From the NCBI GenBank assembly GCA_008931825.1, contig QXVZ01002098.1, forward strand, positions 1 through 64,000: a stretch of DNA of 64,000 nt, in the 5' to 3' direction. This DNA comes from Phallusia fumigata (taxonomy: Eukaryota > Chordata > Ascidiacea > Phlebobranchia > Ascidiidae). Position 1 is the stretch's first letter. The number at the start of each line of letters is the position of its first letter. Both the position numbers and the translations under genes were made by a program. Shown here one piece after another: positions 1 to 11,215 of the stretch. The notes below the pieces were generated by a model, which saw nothing but the letters and a program-made list of their open reading frames with translations, did not search any database and was not told the origin of the DNA.

Positions 1-452
1 CTTCCGACTGTGTTCCCCTAAATACCTTTGATTGCATCTACCGCATCAAAGTATAACTACTAGGCACACACTAAAACCGGACATTTGTCCGGAAACCATT
101 AACCATTAGTGATTGTGGTGACTTTAATAGTGTTTCTTAGCGAACGGTATTTATCTTGACACAGTGTTTCGTTCGCACTGGAAACTGGAAAACCCAACAG
201 GCAGGAAAACCCAACATGCTTTCCTTCAACTTTCTAAACGCCCCGATTCCATGTGCGACTGTGCATCAAAGTTGTCAACTGATATAAAATGTTGCTGCGA
301 TGCTGTAGTCTACTTTTGCGTGACGGTATGGTACGAATGAGTTTTAATGTAAAGTTTAAACATACGGTTTAAGCTTTCAAAATGGTACGTCATACACCTG
401 TTTTTGGTATTTTTTAAATTCGTTGTGCTGTTTTGCTATTCATTGTTTAAGA
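1..452. other. No gene seen
   Basis: AT-rich sequence with no convincing open frame, splice pair or hairpin of the kind found from 9.2 kb onward. Confidence 0.5.
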
Positions 453-571
453 CAGTGGTTTTAAACCTTTTTTGGTGCATTTCCCCTTTGCTCATTTTGG
501 AACGTTTCATTCCTCCCCTACTGGACAAAAAATGATGAAAAGTAATGTTAAAACATTTGCAACCACTGGTC
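453..571. mobile_element. Short hAT-like MITE
   Basis: About 119 bp bounded by inverted ends CAGTGGTT and AACCACTG, with an inner motif TTTTTTGGTGCATTTCCCC. A second copy lies in opposite orientation near 52.12-52.23 kb. It has no coding capacity. The end sequence resembles the CAGTGGTT ends of many hAT-derived non-autonomous elements. Confidence 0.55.
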
Positions 572-3500
572 CATCTAAAATAAATACCACACTTTGCAAA
601 CTTTAAGGTACCGCGTCGTTGGTCGAAAACTGCATAGTAAATATTTTTATTGAAGATATAAGCTTTGATTGCTTTGATACCAAAAGTCTTAAATCAGTGT
701 TAGTTTTTGTCGTATATAGGTAGACATACCTTTGGATTGCCACTTGTAATCGTACTATGCGTCTCTTGTAATCATGTGAATGTGTCACTGTTGGCGACTT
801 GCTTTAGACAATCCAAGACATCGCGGCTCTAATAAATTTCGCATGTTTTAGTGTAAATTCCAGGCCAATACATAAGTGGAGGTAAAAATTTTGAATTACA
901 AATCAACGATAGTTTTCTGTTATTTTATTCTATAGTTGTAAATCTGACAAGTATCTTTTTTGTTTCGTTGGTGTAAACCAGCTTTAGTCAGAACGACAAC
1001 TTTAACCCGCGTTGTCAATTAGATTATACTACAAGTAAACAGGTAGTAGGTTTCGATTGATCATATTTCGGCAGAAACTGTCGGTGACTTCTGTTTGATT
1101 GGACTTGCCACCGCACCCTGAGTTAAAGAGACAGATGACTCGTGTTTTTATGAATCGCAGGCTAACATTCGCTGAACTACCTGCAGATTAGAAGCTCAAG
1201 TAAGTTAGTTTGAGAAGGTCGCTGGTCATTTACAGGTAAACATGTTCTAACACGCAGCGCTAGGATCCTCTTTTTTTTAATGGCAAGTATTTTATAATTT
1301 GAATATAAAATCACCCATTCTATGGATGTTGTTTTGACAAAGTAACTGGTTTCTTTCAACACGACATGCAACAAAATCCAACAGTTCTCATTATATTTTT
1401 CTGAACCGAATCTTGTAACTTTTCTTTGTACAATTGCTGTAAGGGTGTAGTTTGATTTAGCGTCATGTGACTTTGCTTTAAACAACCACTGTTTGTTATA
1501 AACATTGTGGTGTGTTAAAGTTCTTTACTATACAATTTTTAATCTTTTGTGCATATTTAAGTGTAATCGTTGGGTATATCTTCGATTTATATGCGTAATG
1601 CACCCGCAAAGATCATTGTACCTTCCAATAACATGTCAATTGGTCATTCCTGATTCGAAATTATAGGTGCTGTTTCTCGTTTTATACGTTTTATAATCAT
1701 TGTGATCTGTTGTTTTTATTTTGCCTTCAAGTATATTATGCTCATAAAAACAGTATTCCTTACGTGAGAGGTTTACTACAACTCAGTTCAAATGGCGCCT
1801 TAACCCGCGCGAGATTATAAGCTTAAGGCAAACACGTTTTAGGTTCCGGTTGATTGAGTTTCGACAGGAACTGTGAACAGTTGAACAAACGCCACNTTCA
1901 AATGGCGCCTTAACCCGCGCGAGATTTAAGCTTACGGCAAACACGTTTTGGGTTCCGGTTGATTGAGTTTCGACAGGAACTGTTAACAGTTGAACAAACG
2001 CCACTCACAGTAAGTTTGTAGTGAAGTGAGGAGTGTATTCGACTGTTAATTAGCTACATTATGTATTGTGTTTTTAGCAGGTATTAACTGCGATGTTAAT
2101 TTCATACTGCATAACTGTGTTTGGCCTTTCGTGTTCTAATGGATATAGATATGAACGACCAAGAGCAATCAGCAACAAAGGTATAGTAAAACGTTGCATG
2201 TGCTTTGTTTAGAGACACACATTTAGAATATTTTAGTATCCAAAACAATGTTAGATCCTATTCGAATATCTGTGATTCGGAATTCTATACGGTGCATCTC
2301 CAACTATAAGTTATAACTTATTCTATCCACATTGAGGTTGATTATGGATATTTTGATGCGCTACAATATAAGGGCTATTGAAATGCAGAGCTACTTGTGT
2401 CAATGTTTAGTGTTATGTTGACTTTTTGATTGTGCTGACTTTTTGATGCATTATCAGTGATATACATGGAGTTAATTAGCAGGTGGATACATGGGAATGC
2501 GTGTTGTGAACAGTTTAAACTACAGTTGTCTTTTACTTAAAGTTATACACAAAAACCGAATTGTCAATAAATTAGCGAAGATCTTTAGCCATTTTTAAAA
2601 CTTTGTCACATTACCAGTTATTTCAGCAGTTATCTAATAAATGCTTTTAAGCTAGTATGGTGCTTTAAACATAGGGGGAGTTTTAGCAAATTTAAGGATT
2701 ATTGACTGTTCCAAAGCCAAATCGCCAACGGAGAATTATCTGTCATAATCAAAGTGAGTTGATTTGTTTTAGGCCTTGGTGCTTTTTGTCTGAGAATACT
2801 GAATACGAGCGCGTGTTAAGGTTACCTCAAGAGATTCCGCTATTAAATTACCCCATTAGCAATAACAGTTTCCACTGCCGCTCATATCGCGGGGTTATTT
2901 TTACTGCAGGTGTAGTCGTCTATTTGAAAATTCCTTTTTTAAAGGATCACCGCAATTGGGACCGTTGTAGCCGTAGAGTCTGTTGTTCGGCTCGCTAGGT
3001 GCAAAGTGTTGTTTTCTGTAATCACGGAAACCAACTTCGTCATTTCGCGGCAGAATAAAAATAAGTAGTTTGTAATATTCTCATTCATGACTTGTTCAAC
3101 CTCTCAGTAACTTTAGAACAACATTTTTTTGGTGACAAAATGTGGCGGTTCTGGACTATTAATACAAATAGTGCAAATCCATGTAAATTTTAAAGTTATT
3201 GTTATTTTTTATCAGGCATCAAACTTAAACAGATTCATACGTTTTGATCCCACATGACAATGTTACATGGGACACGCAACTAAGGCCTTCACGTTGGGCA
3301 GTATAATTAATTCCATAACAATGTGTATAAAATGTAACTACAGCATTTATTTTATGGTACTTCAACAAAAAGACTAATCGAAGGGGGCATGTGAGTAACC
3401 TCGTGTCAAATTTATTAAGGATTTGTCCTTTCCCAACCTCACTATTTATACAAGTGTCTCCGGTCGTTATTTATGTCAAGTTATTCGGTATCCTAGGCCT

Positions 3501-4067
3501 TCCTTGCTTCGAATAACGGCGTTCCGCATCCCCCAAGTCGCTAAGTCACCTTAATTCCAAGGACTGACAATAGTTCCTTGCATCAGTCCGCTTCGTTCCT
3601 GCCGACACAACCAGGTAATCATACAATATTTATGTAACACAGAGTTATATGTACCAGGGCACTGCATTTGACTTTGGATCTTTTTGCCTGATATATTCGT
3701 TTTCACATCGTGAGTATTCCAGACACTGCGACCCCCGTATTTATCCTGCGCAGCACCAATTCGTTAACGTTCTCGTCATAAAGAAAGTAAGTAACTTACC
3801 AACGTTCTTTGCGTCATCTAGAAATCTATTCTTAGGCATGTTTGCGCAACAAATTGATAATGTTCACACAAAATAAACCTGTCTGCAGTTCTGGCCGGTG
3901 TATCATCAATGTACGCCTTCGTGGGTGTCCCAAAAAGTTCCGTTGTGTTCGCATAACCCAGGATTGTTCTCACAAAAATTTGGCGCTGCGAAAAAAAAAT
4001 TTATTTTTAAATCCAGATATCTATATAATGCAGGGTTTTGTAGTTGCTGCAAGTCAGACATGAAAGT
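572..4067. other. Non-coding stretch with faint repeats
   Basis: No gene is supported. Two related sequences with TTAACCCGCG and a TTTCGAC-AG-AACTGT motif occur near 960-1100 and 1787-2004. Short open frames here show no domain or codon signal. Confidence 0.4.
1787..2004. repeat. Near-identical pair across a single N (assembly join)
   Basis: Bases 1787-1895 and 1897-2004 are almost the same sequence, starting TTCAAATGGCGCC, and are separated by one N at 1896. This is best read as two contig ends that overlap but were not merged, rather than a true tandem duplication. Confidence 0.7.
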
Positions 4068-4259
4068 TTATTGTCTACCGCATTTCAATTCACTTGCTGT
4101 GTACTTTACGGTACAGGAACATTGGAAACTCTCCACATTGTTGTTGCAAATTGCGTGTTGGCGACAGTTATATTTTCGACTTGTTCTTTCGTTATTATTT
4201 GCATTAACAGTCGTGCTGGTCAGAGTAGCCCACAAGACACCAACGGTTATAACTGACAT
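4068..4259 (-). CDS. Small secreted EGF-like protein or exon
   Basis: An unspliced frame of 63 residues. Residues 1-20 (MSVITVGVLWATLTSTTVNA) look like a signal peptide. The rest resembles a calcium-binding EGF-like module: NC, then RQHAIC, ESFQCSC and a last KC. The usual NEC cysteine is replaced (NNNER), leaving five cysteines rather than six. A possible donor, GCG|GTAGAC, lies just before the stop, in the phase EGF exons normally use, so this could instead be a spliced exon whose intron reads to a stop. A related signal-peptide exon and two more EGF exons lie at 4.40-4.91 kb on the same strand. The missing cysteine suggests decay. Confidence 0.45.
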   Translation of the reverse strand: MSVITVGVLWATLTSTTVNANNNERTSRKYNCRQHAICNNNVESFQCSCTVKYTASELKCGRQ

Positions 4260-4400
4260 CTGTATCCGAGCAAGTTTAATTAATTCAAAATTCCTATATT
4301 TTGCGCACAAAAGTCGAAACTGAGAAACAAAACAAATCCATTTATTATCCTGTTTACGACCATTCACTTGGGATATGTATTGTCGAAAGCTATTAGTTAC

Positions 4401-4520
4401 CACAATGAGTCCCATTTCCTGTGTGGGTTGGGTTGCTGGAACATTGTAAACTACCTACAGTGTTGCTGCAAGTTGCGTGTTGGTAACAATTATCGGTTTT
4501 GCTCGCACGTTCATTGGAAA
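4401..4520 (-). pseudogene. Degenerate EGF-like exon
   Basis: Between a CTCTAG acceptor and a TGTG|GTAACT donor, the frame reads NERASKTDNCYQHATC, then VGSLQCSS and GTHC. This is clearly an EGF-like module, but the first cysteine is R and the QCSC pair has become QCSS. Lengths and phase match the intact exon at 4793-4908. Loss of two conserved cysteines makes a working fold unlikely. Confidence 0.5.
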
Positions 4521-4618
4521 CTAGAGTTTTACTCGCACATATGTCTGCATAAGAACGCAAGAACCTTCTGGAAACTAGAGTATGTAGAAATGGCGTTTAC
4601 ATAGTGCAAAATATTTAC

Positions 4619-4675
4619 CTGTTTTGCAATGCTGGGAAGTGTAGCCAACAGGATTCCAACAGTTATAACCGACAT
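4619..4675 (-). CDS. Signal-peptide exon of an EGF-type gene
   Basis: Nineteen codons, MSVITVGILLATLPSIAKQ, run from an ATG to a good donor CAG|GTAAAT. The hydrophobic core and length fit a secretory signal. The same leader, diverged, starts the frame at 4259. The EGF exon downstream at 4520 would join out of its best phase, so this may be a partial or decaying member of a local duplicated family. Confidence 0.45.
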
Positions 4676-4792
4676 CTATATCTAAACATGTTGCATTATT
4701 TCGACAAACTCCGATATTTTGCACACAAATTCATTTATTATCATGTTTACGATCAATCGCTTGGAAAAAGAATCGTCAAAAAAATAGGTTAC

Positions 4793-4908
4793 CACACTGT
4801 CATTTCCTATGTAGTTTGCGTTACAGGAACATTGGAAACTACCCACAGTGTTGATACAAGTGAGGTGTTGATGACAGTTGTGGGTGCCACTAGTACATTC
4901 ATTGATAT
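4793..4908 (-). CDS. Calcium-binding EGF-like exon
   Basis: A TTTCAG acceptor opens a frame reading (D)INECTSGTHNC, HQHLTC, INTVGSFQCSC and NANYIGN. The DINEC start, spacing of five cysteines and the aromatic after GN match EGF_CA modules of extracellular matrix or receptor proteins. Before the donor (GTG|GTAACC) the final cysteine falls out of frame, compared with GTHC in the copy at 4401, so there may be a one-base loss. The 5-prime phase (1) is usual for EGF exons. It is the best preserved of three EGF exons here. Confidence 0.55.
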
Positions 4909-5122
4909 CTGAAATCCAATTGAAGATTTTTTGATTGTTTGTCGGATGTTAGTCTTGGTGAATATGTAGTAGATCATTTTAACTGGTCAGTCCTACCGAT
5001 TCCACAATTGGTTCCTTTAATCCAAGTTCGAATTTGCATTTATGATGTAACTGCAACTGTTCCCTCGTTAAAACAAATTGTGTCTATTTTTGAAAAACGT
5101 TTCGCCTTTGCAGCATATTTAC

Positions 5123-5168
5123 CTTTTTTGTTTGTTTGGTCCTTCAGAAATCCATTTAGGTCAAAGAT
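5123..5168 (-). CDS. Possible short coding exon upstream of the EGF exons
   Basis: A strong acceptor (GTTTTCTTTCAG) and donor (AAAAAAG|GTAAAT) frame 46 bases reading IFDLNGFLKDQTNKK, in phase 1 like the EGF exon that follows. I do not recognise a domain. Support is only the splice pair, the phase and the position. Confidence 0.3.
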
Positions 5169-5169
5169 C

Positions 5170-5950
5170 TGAAAGAAAACAAAGACAAAATTATATTTCA
5201 TTACAAAACTAATCGTGGCATAACTGATAGTGCAAACTAAATTTCGTCTTTACAGTCTTACATTTTAACTCTATTTACACACAACTCACCATGACATATA
5301 AACCCCAGTAAATCCACCAATAAGAGTAATAAACAGACACATTGCAAACAAGAGCTTTTGGTGAGGCTCCTTACAGCTGGTTAGTTTTTTTTACCACTTC
5401 CCAAACGAGTGATTCTGTATCAACCACGAAAGTCAATGATAAACCTAAAGGCAAGAAGCTTTCGAAACGAAAAGTTTTAAATAAACGGAACTTGGTTTTC
5501 CCTTTTCACCCGAGTCCATTGTTTTTCTACATAAAATGCTAGTCGATTTGTCTGCGTTATTATGCGATGGTCCGTTGTTGAAAGTTGGCTATGGACATTC
5601 TTGGCCGTGATCTCGTGCCACATACCTGTTATTTTCCAATAGTTTCTAGCAAAAACGTGCGAGTTGGTTGGTAAACAGTCATCCGTTGATTGTCGTCGTT
5701 ACTATAGGTCAATTGTTGTTAAGCGAGAATTGCATGCATGTTCTGTTTTTCTTACCTCAGCTGACTTTCATCCGTTATTACATTACAAAGGATCTGCTAT
5801 GGTTGTGGTGGAATCTTGTATAAACCCCTATTTCTGATTCGCTTCTGTGCTGTGAGGAGCTCGTTTAGTTCTTGTAGTTTGTGGTTGAACAATAGATTAG
5901 TTTGGAAATAGCTTTGTAAAAATTGAATTGCGGTGTGTTTTTTCAGTGCT
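5170..5950. other. No gene seen
   Basis: AT-rich sequence without a supported exon. The 66-residue frame near 5342-5542 (plus) has no recognisable domain and is probably chance. Confidence 0.4.
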
Positions 5951-5959
5951 AATGACCAT

Positions 5960-6360
5960 TCAAAAACACATGTTTGGATACGTTTTTTTTGCATATTTTT
6001 ATCCGCCATAATGGGTGTGCAAAAGTTTATCTGCATAGTAATGGCTGGAAAAGTTTTCTGTTTGATCTGGCAGAAAACGGGAAATTTCATAAACGATTTT
6101 CGTTGCGGATTCTCCTTACCGCTTGGTGTCGCAAGAGAGGTTTTCATGAAATGCGGTAAGTTGGATCATACTTGTGCGAAGACGTCTACATTTTGCCAGA
6201 AACGCTGCGAGGGGACCCCACTATATCTGTGTCCATTTATTGATTTATGGTTATTTTACAGAAATCACTTAAACTTCTGACGCTGTAACTGCAAATGGAA
6301 TGTCCGAAGAAAACCATCTGTCAGACGGATCAGCTAATGACGTAGGTTCAACGTGACGTT
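5960..6360 (+). repeat. Diverged repeat, copy 1 of 2
   Basis: Shares with 7140-7535 a series of ordered blocks: ACGATTTTCGTT, TACCGCT-GGTGTCGC, TCTGTGTC-ATTTATTGA and TAATGACGTAGGTTCAACG. The blocks are conserved but frames are not, so it is a non-coding duplicate of unknown origin. Confidence 0.55.
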
Positions 6361-7139
6361 TTTTCTTTAAATGTTGAAAAAACCTAGCTTAGTCTGGTGT
6401 GTTTAGAGACTGTCTCGTAAAAAAGTTGAATCTTGTGGACTTAGTTTTCCTGATGAGTTGGTTCGTAATTTCAGTGATAATGACCGTTTAACACCACTTG
6501 TTTGTACACGTTTCTTTGCCTATGTGTGCTCGCCATAATCCATAATGGGTTGGTATATGGTTTGTCCAACCAGCTGCTTAAAAGCGAACCAATGTTTTTG
6601 CGCGAAAGATGATTTGAACTCATCAGGCAGACAGTGCTACGTTCGAGACGAAAATAGGAAACCCTAGTGCGGCAATTTTTTTGTTTTAGTTAGATGCTTA
6701 ATTTGCCATGAACCTGTTTCTGGGACAATGACATATATTTTGAAGATAGGTCGGTGTACTAGAAGCAACCAGTGTAACATTTGCATTTCGTTTAATTCAC
6801 AGGTGAGGACACGTTCGTTACTGAGACAAAGTTTACGTCGTTCCGAAGCTTAACATTGGTAAAGTGGCAATATCCATCACACAAACAAGGTATACGTATG
6901 CTGCTGTATGCTCGTTCAAAATGTATTTGAACTTAAATATGCTACCGACGGCGACCGCGAAGCATTAGATTTTTCAAAAACTTTTATCACGTAAAATTTA
7001 AAACAGTTGTAAAGAGCGATGTCGTTTCATTTTTATCTGTGGGGAGGAACATTTTAATTCTTTCGAATTTTTCTTCCACGCTTCGGAAAAAGATAAAAAA
7101 TAACTTTTGTTTTTTATTTTTTAGCACAAAGTATGTATC

Positions 7140-7535
7140 TGATTCTGGTTTAAACCGATGACCGGGTGTGACCTCTTTAAAACTGGAATATTCTGCAATA
7201 AACGTCCAAATTCGTTGCCATTTTTTAATTTCTCGAAACGATTTTCGTTACCGCTAGGTGTCGCTAAAGGAGTTTGGGTCCAATGTGGCGAAATTGATGA
7301 TATTTGTGGGGAGAGGTCTTCATTTGCCCAGGAACGGTATATAAGGAACAACTCCATTATTTCTGTGTCTATTTATTGAGCTATAGCTATTTTGCAGAAG
7401 TCACTGAAAGAACTTGCTACTGACCTTCGATCAATGACCTTTGATGATGTAACAAATGCAAAAGGATTCTCCAAAGAAAAGTGTCTGTCAGTCGGATCGC
7501 TTAATGACGTAGGTTCAACGTTATAGTTTTTCTTT
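7140..7535 (+). repeat. Diverged repeat, copy 2 of 2
   Basis: Same ordered blocks as 5960-6360. The end block TAATGACGTAGGTTCAACG is nearly identical in both copies. No coding signal. Confidence 0.55.
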
Positions 7536-7549
7536 AAATGTTGGAAAAA

Positions 7550-9100
7550 CAAACTTTATCACTGCAGTTCCTAAAAGTTTTTTAAAAACGTGAAAAACCG
7601 CTGTCAACTGTACAAGGTAAATCAGTTTCAAAATTGCATGTCTTCGATTCCGATCAAACCGATTTGAACGTTCAGTAATAGGCCAAAACGATACAAATGT
7701 TTTAAACTGGAATATACTGCCAAAGATTTTTTACCCAAAACCGACAAACTATGCAGCGCTCTCTTTTTTACGTAGACTTTAGATCCGGGTAAAAAACGGT
7801 TCATTTTCTGTGCATAATCAAACCGGCTTTAAGCGCGATGAAACTGAAATATATTGTGGAAAATCTAACTAAAAGGGACTTTCATTCCTATTTTCGACCA
7901 TCAAAAACCGACAGAATGAGCAGGGCATTTTTCAACAAGAAACGTAAGACCTTTATGTCTTCGATTCCTGTTTAAACTCGTTACTGCATTCGATAGAAAG
8001 TCAAAACTAGCTTTTGGGGCCTTTAAGCTGAATTATTTAAACAAACTAAAATTTTCTTGCAATTTTTGACTTTCAAAAATAACGACAAAAATGAGCTTGT
8101 TTTTTGTGATAATAGGGCGAAAATATTTTGTTCTCGATTCCGGTTTAAACTCGTTTCGGGTTTCGATAGAAGGTTAAAACTGATTTTCAAAACATTCAAA
8201 ACTGCAGTTTTCTTCCATTTGTTGTCTCCCATCACCGATAAAATGAACAAGGTGCTGCCCGGGTGTGATTCATAAAATCAGGTCATAAATTGTTGTCTTT
8301 AAATCGGGGTAAACCTATTTGGGCCGACTTCAAGCCCTTGAAAATTGTAATATTGGAAAATCGTAATTGACTAGATTTTCCTTCCATTTTTAACCCTCAT
8401 TACCTACAAAATGAGATGGCTGCGGTCTTGGTTTTTTACCATAAACATTATGTCTTCGATTTCGGTTTAAAATCGTTCCTGTCTTTGGTAGTTTCAACCC
8501 GGCTTTGGGGCTTTAAACTGGCATATTTCTTCAAGCGCTCTAAAATTGATTTGTTTGGTGGAAACAAATAATGTTTTTGCGTTTTTGTGGTAAAAACACC
8601 AAGGCTAACACCATCTAGTTTTGTCGCTTTTGGTGAAAAATTTATTAATATTTTAGTTTGTTTTGATTGTTAGCGGGACATTCTAGTTTTACAGTGCCAA
8701 CAGTCGGTTTTGACCTTCTGTTTAAGCCCGAAACTTGTTCGAAGCGCAACTGAGAACAAATTGTTTCCGTCTTATCATCGTGAAACATACAAAGGCTATA
8801 GCTTAGCTCATTCTATCAGATTTTTTAGGGAAGGGGAAAGTAAACATGCTAGAAAATTCGGGTTTAAGCTTGGTATAGAACTCACAAAGGGTTTAAACCG
8901 GATTTGAAAACTACAATTTATGACTTGATTTTAAATTTTTTGCGTGATTGGGGGGTTACAAAATGGAAGGAAAGTCCAGTTTATTCCGATTTTCCGCCGA
9001 AAAAAAAACAGTGTAAGTGCGCCTAAAGTCGGTTTTGACCTCCTGACCAACCGCCAACCGGTTTAAACCGCATTCGGAGTCATAACTTTAAACAATACAG
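7550..9100 (+). repeat. Degenerate tandem repeat upstream of the first promoter
   Basis: Roughly 150-330 bp diverged units carry GTCTTCGATTCCGGTTTAAA followed by TTTCGATAGAAGGTTAAAAC and a tract ACCGACAAAATGA. Similar units recur at 19.2-19.73 kb, again just upstream of a CCAAT promoter cluster, so this appears to belong to the cassette rather than to be scattered by chance. Confidence 0.5.
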
Positions 9101-9225
9101 TATCTAAACTGTTGATAATGGTTGAGGTCATGTAGAAATAAACATGACAAAAAACGTTGTACGACGACCTAATCATTTTTGTTTCAACACGTGTCGTCTC
9201 AGCAATGCAAAAGGCTCCTTAGCTT

Positions 9226-9470
9226 CCAGCAAGCACTGTGGTGTCACAAGCGCCAATCAACTCACACCACGTCACGCCAATTCGACCTCTTTGCCTCACG
9301 CAACTAATTAAACTGCTCCAAATGCGCGTCACTAATTGGTGCAATAAAGCCTGCCATTGGACGGTTAAAGTGCGCGCCCATGACGCTTCAAAAGCGAGCG
9401 GTTTGATTGGCCGAGAAGAAAAAAAAGAAAAAGGCGAATGGGCATCGCCCTGGCGTGAGTGACGTGTCAT
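9226..9470 (+). promoter_or_regulatory. Promoter-like CCAAT cluster P1
   Basis: Five CCAAT or ATTGG boxes lie within 160 bp (near 9253, 9277, 9335, 9356 and 9406), with CGTCA-type half sites (ACGTCACG, TGACGC) between them and no clear TATA box. Clustered CCAAT boxes are typical NF-Y targets. An A-rich tract follows, and then a first exon with a donor at 9554. Copies stand at 15.62 and 19.77 kb (plus) and at 51.9, 59.7 and 62.8 kb (minus), always just before a family I hairpin intron. Start sites are not visible from sequence. Confidence 0.6.
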
Positions 9471-9591
9471 TCCTCGTTTGACTCGTGTCGAAGGTAGTGA
9501 TGTCGAAGATAAAGGAGGACGATCCCACCACAATTCGCAAGCCGAATATAGAGGTAATTTTATCATTGTAAACTTGTAAAGGAACTTATTC

Positions 9592-9645
9592 GGTGTCGAT
9601 GGAAAGTAAACTGGGGTGCACACTGGTCTGCTTTTAATCGATACC
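9592..9645 (+). ncRNA. Family I intronic hairpin
   Basis: A 54 nt stem-loop: 5-prime arm starting GGTGTCGAT, 3-prime arm ending ATCGATACC, inner arms AAAGTAAACTGG and CTGGTCTGCTTT, loop GGTGCACA. About 21 of 23 arm positions pair, counting G-U. It starts about 40 nt after the donor of intron 1, so it is not a mirtron. Size fits a short microRNA precursor. Confidence 0.65.
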
Positions 9646-9875
9646 GAAATCTAATTATTTGTTTATGAAACAACTTATTATTGTGCACGGTACTGCTGTT
9701 CGATCATTTTTCTTTCAGGTGCGGCTTCCGTTCACTGCATTCGCTGGTTTCTCGACTGCCACCGATGTATTTTACCTGGAGAAAAATCCTTACGAACGCA
9801 GGGGATGGAACTCGTAATCAGGCAAGTAAAAGATAATCCTCAAACTAGCATTTAATTTAAGTAGTTTTTGGTCGA

Positions 9876-9919
9876 GCATGGGAAGACAGTATAATGTGCA
9901 CTTATTCTGTCTTCGCATG
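9876..9919 (+). ncRNA. Family II intronic hairpin
   Basis: Arms GCATGGGAAGACAG and CTGTCTTCGCATG enclose ATAA-TTAT and a GTGCAC apex. Outer GTCGA and TTAAC extend the stem. The loop-side base is T here (ATAATGTGCAC) instead of the usual C. Confidence 0.6.
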
Positions 9920-10240
9920 TTAACGCGTTAAAATGTCCTAGATTACATGTAGAGTCAAATTTCTGGTAGTACTTCTGCTTTGTTTCGCAGACAAAGAACA
10001 CATCCAGTACAACGTGCACGTATACTGTCTTCGCAAATTGAAATATTTAAAGGTGAGGTGCTGTAAAATTGGGTTCGGCATCTGTTTGATTATTTTAGGC
10101 TGTGCTGCCATCCGCTGACTGCTCGACTGCCGCCGGACATTTCGATTGGAGGAAGATGGTTGTAAATATTTGCGTTAAAAAGGCAAGTAAATCCAACTCG
10201 AATGATTTGCTAATGTTACAGTATGTTAGATTTTAGGACT

Positions 10241-10285
10241 AGCAAGTGAAGACAGTATAACGTGCACATATATTGTCTTCGCATG
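10241..10285 (+). ncRNA. Family II intronic hairpin, slightly diverged
   Basis: Arms AGTGAAGACAG and TTGTCTTCGCATG, apex ACGTGCACA. One arm begins AGCAAG rather than AGCATG, which weakens the base of the stem. The GC-donor intron runs 10183-10362. Confidence 0.55.
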
Positions 10286-10549
10286 TTAACATATTTAGAC
10301 ATTTAACTAGTTTTACAAATGACTTTGAATGAATTCCATGTACCGCAGTTTTTGTTTGGCAGAAGGAATGGAAAGAGTTCTTGTGCACCAGGATGGAATG
10401 GACAGTTCTGATTTTGGTAGAAACTAAACTTCTTTTCGAACGAAGATGACTTCAATGAAATTACGAAAAGTTCAACATGGGACTTCACAAAAACAAGCAA
10501 GGAAAAGTTGATCATCCAACTAGCAATAAATTTTACTAGTTTTGGTCGA

Positions 10550-10593
10550 GCATGGGAAAACAGTATAACGTGCACTTATTCTGTTTTCGCATG
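10550..10593 (+). ncRNA. Family II hairpin with a compensatory pair
   Basis: The stem reads GAAAACAG and CTGTTTTC where most copies read GAAGACAG and CTGTCTTC: one G-C pair has become A-U through a change on each arm. The outer GTCGA and TTGAC also pair, giving about 25 positions around a CGTGCAC apex. Confidence 0.65.
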
Positions 10594-11159
10594 TTGACAC
10601 GTTTAAATGTGAACTAGATTACATATTGTGTGAAGTATCAGGCAGTGCTTCGGCTTTGTTTCGCAGAAAAAGAAAACGGAGAGTCCTCGTGTATTCAGTA
10701 TAACGTCTTCGAAAACTGAAATATTTGAAGGTAAAGTTGTGTAAAATTGGGTTATGTATCGGGTTAAATTTATGTTTAATAAGTTTGTTTCAGGTCTTGG
10801 CGATCAATTCCTTGATACCATCTGCTGACCGCTCGACCGCCGCACGAACATTTTAACTGAAGAAACATGGTCAAAAAAAAACACAAAAACGCAAGTAAAT
10901 CTTACTCCTTTGGCTGTTTGGCTGTAGGTCTGAACCAGCGTTAGTCGCTTTGAAGTTGAAATATAAGGCCTACAACCAAAAAAAAGTTTTTTGTTTTCAT
11001 CTTCGATTCAGCACGAAATGTCACGCTCCTACAAAATTTAATTTATCTTTCTTTTGATATAGAAACGAAGAATAAACCGTTGTGAAGGGGAACGGTCCAA
11101 GAAGACAATCGCAAGTGGAAAACAGACAGATAATTTCATTTTTGTTATCGAGCATTTTT

Positions 11160-11215
11160 GGTTTCGATAGAAAAGTAAACTGGGGTGCACACTGGTATGC
11201 TTTTGCATCGATACC
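11160..11215 (+). ncRNA. Family I intronic hairpin
   Basis: Arms starting GGTTTCGATAG and ending ATCGATACC, inner AAAAGTAAACTGG and CTGGTATGCTTTT, loop GGTGCACA. The exon before it is intact but its donor position reads CAG|ATAATT where other copies have CAG|GTGACT or GTAATT, so splicing here may differ. Confidence 0.6.

Noticed and set aside
2240-2300. Possible spliced-leader gene of tunicate type
   Set aside because: A TATTCGAATA-like stretch only loosely resembles the known leader; there is no leader-donor structure or tandem copy.
3898-4323. 141-codon plus frame
   Set aside because: It is antisense to the EGF-like exons, which have real domain features on the minus strand.
9554-9718. 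Mirtrons
   Set aside because: Hairpins begin tens of bases inside the donor and end well before the acceptor, so intron ends do not form the precursor ends.
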